Part shown: piece by piece, positions 5,589 to 9,615 of the stretch | How positions within the stretch are numbered: position 1 is the stretch's first letter | How the letters are laid out: each line of letters opens with the position of its first letter | NCBI RefSeq assembly: GCF_001854865.1 | Contig: NZ_MDDW01000028.1 | Location: 477,829 to 487,443, forward strand | Length of the DNA: 9,615 bases | Direction: 5' to 3' | From: Rhizobium sp. LCM 4573 | GTDB taxonomy: Bacteria > Pseudomonadota > Alphaproteobacteria > Rhizobiales > Rhizobiaceae | The notes under the pieces: generated by a model | The model's database searches: none | What the model saw: the letters and a program-made list of their open reading frames with translations, nothing else | What the model was told of the DNA's origin: nothing | Made by a program: the position numbers and the translations under genes

Positions 5589-6584
5589 TCAGAGCGCTGC
5601 CTTTATCTTGTCGGCCACGGCGGGAACCACCCATTCGGACCAAATCTTTTCTTCCGTTTCCAGGAAATGCCGGGCGGTCTCGGCATTGCTCGCCTTGTTC
5701 GCCTGCTGCCAGGCGAGAAGCGCGCTCACCGTCTCGTTCGACCACTTGCGCGTCCGGACATAGTCCGTTGCGACATCGGCAAGCTTGCCGAAATCCCTCG
5801 AAAGCAGGGTGAATGCCCGCGAGGTCGGATAGGAATTGACCCGGGGGTTGGGACAATTTTCCACCGCCGTGCAGGCATCCCACTCCGCCTTGTCGAAGGC
5901 AACGCCGAAGGAAAGCTTCACCATTTCGTATTTGCCGAGGACCGCCGTCGGCGCCCAGTAATAGCCGAGCCAACCCGTCTTGGTCTCGAAAGCCTTGACG
6001 ATCGAGGCATCCAGTTCCTCAGGCGAGCTGCTCTCCGTCAGGTCGAAACCCTTGCCGTTTGCGTCGAGCGCCCGGAAAAGATTGGCGGTCGTGGCATTGC
6101 AGGCCCAATCGCGCGGACAGTTGCGGACCGCGCCACGCTGCGAATTTATAGGCGATGGGAAGAGCTGCGGCGCAGCCAGCGCATCCTCGACGGTACGGAT
6201 CTTCGGATGCGCGTCGAAGATGAACTTCGGTATCCACCAGCCCTCGATCGCGCCGTCCGCCAGGATTTCGGCGCCGAGCGCCAGTTTGTTCTCGGCGGTG
6301 GCGGCATCCAGCCGCCCGCGCACCGCATTCACCCAGAATTCCGGCGCCATGTCGGGGGAGCCATCCGCCAGCATCGTCTCGAACGTGGGCACCGTATCGC
6401 CCGGAACGAGTGTAACCTTGCAGCCGTAGCCTGCCTCGAGGATGATCTTGTCCACGTTGGCGGCGATGGCTGCCGAACCCCAGTTCATCTCGGCAACGGA
6501 TATGTCACCGCATTCCGCCGAGGCGGAACCTGCGGAAAGACCGAATCCCGCGGCGATCACCGCGACGCCGAGCAGGCTTTTCAT
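5589..6584 (-). CDS. Periplasmic betaine/choline-class ABC substrate-binding protein (OpuAC/ProX family)
   Basis: This 331-residue binding protein captures a quaternary ammonium compound in the periplasm for an ABC importer. It begins with a Sec signal peptide, MKSLLGVAVI...SAGSASA, cleaved before Glu24-Cys25. The mature part has OpuAC features: AEMNWGS (Trp35), PGDTVPTFETML, SPDMAPEFWVNAV (Trp84), GWWIPKF (Trp116/117) and GWLGYYWAP (Trp205, Tyr208/209, Trp210). These aromatics are good candidates for the cage that binds a trimethylammonium group. Six cysteines (25, 55, 156, 162, 238, 244) suggest disulphides. The start at 6584 is fixed by AGGAGT (6592-6597), 7 nt upstream and directly before the signal peptide; the frame extends 10 residues further but without a comparable site. 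The ATPase gene follows 191 bp downstream. Ligand class is well supported; whether it prefers glycine betaine, proline betaine or choline cannot be read from the sequence. Confidence 0.9.
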   Translation of the reverse strand: MKSLLGVAVIAAGFGLSAGSASAECGDISVAEMNWGSAAIAANVDKIILEAGYGCKVTLVPGDTVPTFETMLADGSPDMAPEFWVNAVRGRLDAATAENKLALGAEILADGAIEGWWIPKFIFDAHPKIRTVEDALAAPQLFPSPINSQRGAVRNCPRDWACNATTANLFRALDANGKGFDLTESSSPEELDASIVKAFETKTGWLGYYWAPTAVLGKYEMVKLSFGVAFDKAEWDACTAVENCPNPRVNSYPTSRAFTLLSRDFGKLADVATDYVRTRKWSNETVSALLAWQQANKASNAETARHFLETEEKIWSEWVVPAVADKIKAAL

Positions 6585-6693
6585 GATCAGGACTCCTGGT
6601 TCGCACATGGTCATTGTGACGCGCTTATCGTGCAGACCGCAACTGAATACGTCCCGATTCTGGTAATTTTTTATCCATGGAATGCGGTCCGCG

Positions 6694-6716
6694 GCGCCTC
6701 CCGGTCATGGAGGCGC
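6694..6716. other. Hairpin downstream of the GST-like gene
   Basis: Perfect 8-bp arms GCGCCTCC (6694-6701) and GGAGGCGC (6709-6716) enclose a 7-nt loop, 35 bp past the stop of the GST-like gene and upstream of the binding-protein gene. No U-run follows on the minus strand, so a factor-independent terminator is doubtful; it may still mark the transcript end. Confidence 0.35.
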
Positions 6717-6751
6717 TGCGACGTGTCCGGGGTTTTGCGATCCGGCGCCGC

Positions 6752-7381
6752 TCAGCCCACGTGCTGCATCTCCGCCATGGCCGCATCGTCCTTTTCGTTG
6801 GCGCGGATTGCGGCTTTCCGGTTGGCCACGCGTGCGAAATACTGCTGGAAGGCCGGACGCTTTTCCATGGTGCCGAACTGCATCCCCCAGCCGATCTGCG
6901 CTCCGACATAGACGTCGGCTGCCGTAAATTTGTCCCCGGCGATGTAGGGGTTCGCCTGCACCGCCTTTTCCAGCGTGTCCATCACATGGGCGAAGCTGCC
7001 ATAGCCGATCATCCGTTCGCGATCGGGGGCCACTTCGAAACCGAGCGCCTTGTTGCTGACGGAGGCCTCGACCGGACCGGCGCCGAAGAAGAGCCAGCGG
7101 TAGTAATCCGCGCGTTCGGCGGGTGGCGGGGCGAGGCCCGCTTCGGGAAAGGCGTCGGCCAGATAGGCGCAGATCGCCGCACACTCCGTCACCACCTTGC
7201 CGTCGTGCACGATAGCCGGCACCTTGCCCATCGGGTTGACCGCCTTGTAGGCGTCGTCCTTCATCGTGGTTCCGAAATGGAGGATTTCGGCGCGGTAGGG
7301 CACGCCCACTTCCTCCAGCATCCAGCGGGCGATGCGGCCTCGCGACATCGGGTTGGTGTAAAGCACGAGTTCATCGGTCAT
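6752..7381 (-). CDS. Glutathione S-transferase-like protein
   Basis: This 209-residue product has the two-domain cytosolic GST layout: an N-terminal thioredoxin fold (about 1-80) and a C-terminal helical domain (about 90-200). LYTNPMSRGRIARWMLEE (7-24) puts Ser13 at the usual catalytic position, KVPAI (53-57) supplies the cis-Pro55, and TECAAICAYL (65-74) is the glutathione-contact turn. That turn has Glu-Cys where Glu-Ser is more common. Family members conjugate glutathione to electrophiles or reduce peroxides; the substrate is not predictable. I chose the ATG at 7381 because CAGGAG (7388-7393) lies 6 nt away. An ATG 6 bases further upstream would leave no spacing, and a start at 7423 would add 14 residues without a ribosome site. 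The GNAT gene ends 71 bp upstream on the same strand. No functional tie to the betaine genes is evident. Confidence 0.88.
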   Translation of the reverse strand: MTDELVLYTNPMSRGRIARWMLEEVGVPYRAEILHFGTTMKDDAYKAVNPMGKVPAIVHDGKVVTECAAICAYLADAFPEAGLAPPPAERADYYRWLFFGAGPVEASVSNKALGFEVAPDRERMIGYGSFAHVMDTLEKAVQANPYIAGDKFTAADVYVGAQIGWGMQFGTMEKRPAFQQYFARVANRKAAIRANEKDDAAMAEMQHVG

Positions 7382-7387
7382 GGCCAT

Positions 7388-7393
7388 CTCCTG
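7388..7393 (-). promoter_or_regulatory. Ribosome-binding site that fixes the GST-like start
   Basis: Minus-strand CAGGAG lies 6 nt before the ATG at 7381 and directly abuts the alternative ATG at 7387, which excludes the latter. Confidence 0.65.
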
Positions 7394-7411
7394 TATGTTC
7401 TCTTTATGTTC
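7394..7411. repeat. Direct repeat TATGTTC upstream of the GST-like gene
   Basis: TATGTTC occurs at 7394-7400 and 7405-7411, an 11-bp period (one helical turn), in the short AT-rich gap before the GST-like gene. A possible minus-strand promoter, CTTGAT then TATAGA at 16-nt spacing, lies just upstream. The repeat could be an operator in the early transcribed region or chance. Confidence 0.25.
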
Positions 7412-7452
7412 TATATTCTCCATTTGTCGGAATCAAGCCGGACAGGGGTGGA

Positions 7453-7899
7453 TCAAAGTGGTTTCCGGTACTGTATGAAGCCGGAATTCTGGGCGACGCG
7501 ATCGTAGAGTCTCCGCGCGGTGGCATTGCTTTCATGCGTCAGCCAGTAGAGCCGGCCGGCGCCTTTTTCGCGCGCGAGTTCGGCGACCGCCTCGATCAGT
7601 GCCTCGCCGGCGCCTTTTCCGCGGCCGGTGTTTTCCACGTAAAGGTCCTGCAAATAGCAGGTCCATTCCGGCAGCCAGCATGAGCGGTGGAAGATCGCGT
7701 GCACGATGCCGATCATCTTGCCGTCGTCGTCGAAGGCGCCGAAGGCGTGCATGGGCTCGGCCGGATCGTGGAGGCGCTCCCAGGTAAGGTCGTATTGCTC
7801 TCGCGGCAGCTCGGTTTCGTAGAAACGCAGATAGGCCCGCCAGAGCGGTTCCCATTCTGCGCGATCGGAAGGTTCGAGCGGACGGACGGTGTTGGTCAT
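7453..7899 (-). CDS. GNAT-family N-acetyltransferase
   Basis: This 148-residue cytoplasmic acyltransferase has the single-domain GNAT fold. The central strand and acetyl-CoA loop read YLQDLYVENTGRGKGAGEAL (82-101), with RGKGAG (93-98) matching the R/QxxGxG/A pyrophosphate-binding loop. THESNATARRLYDRV (121-135) is the typical last helix, with Asn125 and Tyr132. An acidic stretch, FDDDGKMIG, precedes strand 4. The substrate is unknown; many close relatives are annotated only as acetyltransferases. The ATG at 7899 is preceded by GGGAG (7906-7910) at 6 nt. The ribosome site starts only 6 nt after the icd terminator stem, so there is no room for a promoter between them. The gene is probably expressed by readthrough from icd or from a promoter inside icd. 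Confidence 0.88.
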   Translation of the reverse strand: MTNTVRPLEPSDRAEWEPLWRAYLRFYETELPREQYDLTWERLHDPAEPMHAFGAFDDDGKMIGIVHAIFHRSCWLPEWTCYLQDLYVENTGRGKGAGEALIEAVAELAREKGAGRLYWLTHESNATARRLYDRVAQNSGFIQYRKPL

Positions 7900-7917
7900 T
7901 GCAGGCTCCCGAAATGA

Positions 7918-7945
7918 AAACGGCGGGAATTTCTTCCCGCCGTTT
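7918..7945 (-). terminator. Intrinsic terminator of icd
   Basis: Perfect 12-bp arms AAACGGCGGGAA (7918-7929) and TTCCCGCCGTTT (7934-7945) close a 4-nt loop, 22 bp beyond the icd stop. On the minus strand the stem runs into TTTTC. The A/T ends of the arms would let it work in both directions, but only the icd side has a gene end. Confidence 0.85.
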
Positions 7946-7967
7946 GAACTTATCGGAAAAGCGCGGC

Positions 7968-9182
7968 TTAGGCAGCCATTGCCTTCTTGAGGTTCTCGTC
8001 GATCTTGTCGAGGAAGGCGGTGGTGGAGAGCCATGGCTGGTCGGGGCCGATCAGCAGCGCCAGGTCCTTGGTCATATGGCCGGATTCGACGGTATCGATG
8101 CAGACCTTTTCCAGCGTCGAGGCGAACTTGGCGAGTTCCGCATTGTCGTCCAGCTTGGCGCGATGCGCCAGGCCACGGGTCCAGGCGAAGATCGAGGCGA
8201 TCGAGTTGGTCGAGGTTTCCTGGCCCTTCTGGTGCTGGCGGTAATGGCGGGTCACGGTGCCGTGGGCGGCTTCCGCCTCCACGGTCTTGCCGTCCGGCGT
8301 CATCAGGACCGAGGTCATTAGACCGAGCGAGCCGAAGCCCTGTGCCACGATGTCGGACTGCACGTCGCCGTCATAGTTCTTGCAGGCCCAGACATAGCCG
8401 CCGGACCACTTGAGCGCGGCAGCGACCATGTCGTCGATCAGGCGATGCTCGTACCAGATCTTCTTCTCTTCGTACTGAGCCTTGAATTCGGCGTCGTAGA
8501 TTTCCTGGAAGATGTCCTTGAAGCGGCCGTCATAGGCCTTGAGGATCGTGTTCTTGGTCGAGAGATAGCACGGAACGCCGCGCTGAAGGGCGTAGTTGAA
8601 CGAAGCGCGGGCGAAGTCGCGAATGGAATCGTCGAGGTTATACATCGCCATGGCAACGCCCGCCGACGGTGCGTCGAAAACGTCATGCTCGATCGTCTGG
8701 CCGTCTTCGCCGACGAACTTGATCGTCAGCTTGCCCTTGCCGGGGAACTTGAAATCGGTGGCGCGGTACTGGTCGCCGAAGGCGTGGCGGCCGACGATGA
8801 TCGGCTTCGTCCAGCCCGGCACCAGGCGCGGAACGTTCTTCATGATGATCGGCTCGCGGAAGATGACGCCGCCGAGAATGTTGCGGATCGTGCCGTTCGG
8901 GCTCTTCCACATCTTCTTGAGCTTGAATTCCTCGACGCGGGCTTCATCCGGGGTGATGGTCGCGCACTTGATGCCGACGCCGTGCTTCTTGATGGCGTTC
9001 GCCGCATCGACGGTCACCTGGTCGTCGGTGGCGTCGCGGTTCTCGACGGAGAGATCGTAATATTCGATGTCGAGATCGAGATAGGGCAGGATCAGCTTGT
9101 CCTTGATGAGCTGCCAGATGATGCGGGTCATCTCGTCGCCGTCGAGATCGACGACCGGGTTTGCTACCTTGATCTTTTGCAT
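7968..9182 (-). CDS. icd: Isocitrate dehydrogenase, NADP-dependent
   Basis: This 404-residue TCA-cycle enzyme oxidatively decarboxylates isocitrate to 2-oxoglutarate, making NADPH in the cytoplasm. It is the eukaryote-like homodimeric type (subfamily II) common in alphaproteobacteria, and the length is full. Visible motifs are [12 protein letters not shown] (12-23), substrate loop SPNGTIRN (94-101), Arg109 and Arg132 for isocitrate, Tyr/Lys region STKNTI (Lys211), metal aspartates Asp251 and Asp274 within [11 protein letters not shown], and NADP-binding HGTVTRH (307-313) followed by NSIASIFAW. The ATG at 9182 ([11 protein letters not shown]) has AGAGG 6 nt upstream. The frame stays open for 43 more residues, but that stretch has no ribosome site and crosses the predicted promoter. 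It is monocistronic by structure, with its own promoter and a strong terminator. Confidence 0.97.
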   Translation of the reverse strand: MQKIKVANPVVDLDGDEMTRIIWQLIKDKLILPYLDLDIEYYDLSVENRDATDDQVTVDAANAIKKHGVGIKCATITPDEARVEEFKLKKMWKSPNGTIRNILGGVIFREPIIMKNVPRLVPGWTKPIIVGRHAFGDQYRATDFKFPGKGKLTIKFVGEDGQTIEHDVFDAPSAGVAMAMYNLDDSIRDFARASFNYALQRGVPCYLSTKNTILKAYDGRFKDIFQEIYDAEFKAQYEEKKIWYEHRLIDDMVAAALKWSGGYVWACKNYDGDVQSDIVAQGFGSLGLMTSVLMTPDGKTVEAEAAHGTVTRHYRQHQKGQETSTNSIASIFAWTRGLAHRAKLDDNAELAKFASTLEKVCIDTVESGHMTKDLALLIGPDQPWLSTTAFLDKIDENLKKAMAA

Positions 9183-9245
9183 GGAATTCCTCTTGAACGT
9201 GCGGAGGGATCGCGAAATCCCGTAGGTGGACACCAATGGGCTTGC

Positions 9246-9273
9246 GCTATAGCATCGCCGGGGCGGAACGCAA
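9246..9273 (-). promoter_or_regulatory. Predicted sigma-70 promoter of icd
   Basis: On the minus strand TTGCGT (9273-9268), a 16-nt spacer and TATAGC (9251-9246) form a plausible housekeeping promoter, placing the transcript start near 9239 and leaving a leader of about 57 nt before the ATG. Confidence 0.45.
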
Positions 9274-9360
9274 AGCCAATGCGCGGGGCTGAGGGCAGTT
9301 TTGCGGGTCAAGCCTCAAGTTTGCATTTTGCCATGCGGGGATGACAGGTCTGTATTGCGC

Positions 9361-9388
9361 TTGCCAAACGCGGCAGCCCGGTTAATCT
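9361..9388 (+). promoter_or_regulatory. Possible promoter of the secreted-protein gene
   Basis: TTGCCA (9361-9366), a 16-nt spacer and TAATCT (9383-9388) lie 38 bp upstream of the ATG at 9426. The hexamers are fair matches; this is the best candidate in the gap between icd and the rightmost gene. Confidence 0.35.
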
Positions 9389-9425
9389 CGCGCGCATCCC
9401 ACACGCAAACTTTCGGATACATGCC

Positions 9426-9615
9426 ATGCGGACCATCCCGCTCGCCGCGCTTCTGGCGCTGACAGCCAATTTCGCCCTCGCCGCCGAGGCCACCGACCCG
9501 GTGAAGGAGGTGATGAAGATCACCGAGGAGAACTGGGATACCGTCGATAGCGAGTGGAAGTTCATCTTCGATGCCGACCCGCTCTCCCGCCTGTTCAGCA
9601 AGGAATTTCGGGAAG
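9426..9615 (+). CDS. Secreted protein of unknown function, partial at right edge
   Basis: The first 63 residues are visible. MRTIPLAALLALTANFALAA is a convincing Sec signal peptide (basic start, hydrophobic core, small residues before the cut), followed by a mature part rich in Asp, Glu and Trp (ITEENWDTVDSEWKFIFDAD). I do not recognise the family. The frame is open to the window edge, with GC-rich third positions like the neighbouring genes. No clear ribosome site precedes the ATG; another ATG at 9421 is in a different frame. It is divergent from icd, with a 243-bp shared upstream region. Confidence 0.65.
   Translation, partial: MRTIPLAALLALTANFALAAEATDPVKEVMKITEENWDTVDSEWKFIFDADPLSRLFSKEFRE

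Noticed and set aside
4237..5763. Long plus-strand open frame opposite the transporter ATPase
   Set aside because: Antisense shadow: His/Arg-rich composition, no ribosome site, no family features, while the opposite strand has every ABC motif.
5523..6911. A 462-codon plus-strand frame opposite the binding protein
   Set aside because: Antisense shadow; the minus strand encodes a signal peptide and OpuAC motifs with a good ribosome site.
7423..7443. Imperfect hairpin TGTCGG...CCGGACA after the GNAT gene as a terminator
   Set aside because: The stem has a bulge and no U-tract, and it overlaps the best promoter candidate for the GST-like gene.
8445..9344. A 299-codon plus-strand frame opposite icd
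   Set aside because: Antisense shadow of a highly conserved enzyme; no independent signals.

Overview
The window looks like a chromosomal segment of a Rhizobiaceae-type alphaproteobacterium (Sinorhizobium/Rhizobium/Agrobacterium/Shinella group). Evidence: high GC, strong GC preference at third codon positions, a rhizobial-type NADP isocitrate dehydrogenase, CTTGAx/TTGxxx-type promoters, and the combination of a betaine-homocysteine methyltransferase with a non-pyrrolysine MttB homologue. The genus is inferred. There is no phage, IS, CRISPR, tRNA or rRNA, and no stretch over 300 bases lacks a gene.

Layout. (1) 1-632, minus: 5' part of a corrinoid (B12-carrier) methyl-transfer protein that runs off the left edge. 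(2) 633-874: divergent control region. (3) 875-2446, plus: MttB-superfamily methyltransferase without pyrrolysine, followed by 2548-3222, a small two-cluster iron-sulfur protein resembling QueG. (4) 3242-4255, minus: zinc-type betaine-homocysteine S-methyltransferase (bmt), convergent with the iron-sulfur gene and separated from it by a hairpin that runs from stop codon to stop codon. (5) 4300-5397 and 5589-6584, minus: ATPase and periplasmic binding protein of a betaine/choline-class ABC importer, with no permease between or beside them. (6) 6752-7381 and 7453-7899, minus: a glutathione S-transferase-like protein and a GNAT acetyltransferase. (7) 7968-9182, minus: icd, with a strong terminator. 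(8) 9426-end, plus: the start of a secreted protein of unknown function.

How it fits together. The left two thirds form a quaternary-amine/one-carbon module. An importer supplies a betaine-like compound. Two chemically different enzymes could remove a methyl group: MttB-like plus corrinoid protein (B12 route, probably toward folate) and Bmt (direct transfer to homocysteine, giving methionine). The iron-sulfur protein is a candidate electron donor or reactivator for the corrinoid cofactor. A perfect 20-bp palindrome, matching the type of operator used by SAH-responsive ArsR regulators of methionine genes, fills the spacer and -10 of the predicted bmt promoter and overlaps the stop codon of the upstream ATPase gene. 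This suggests that only the methionine branch is tuned by methyl-cycle status. The icd, GNAT and GST genes are ordinary housekeeping or accessory genes with no evident link to the module.
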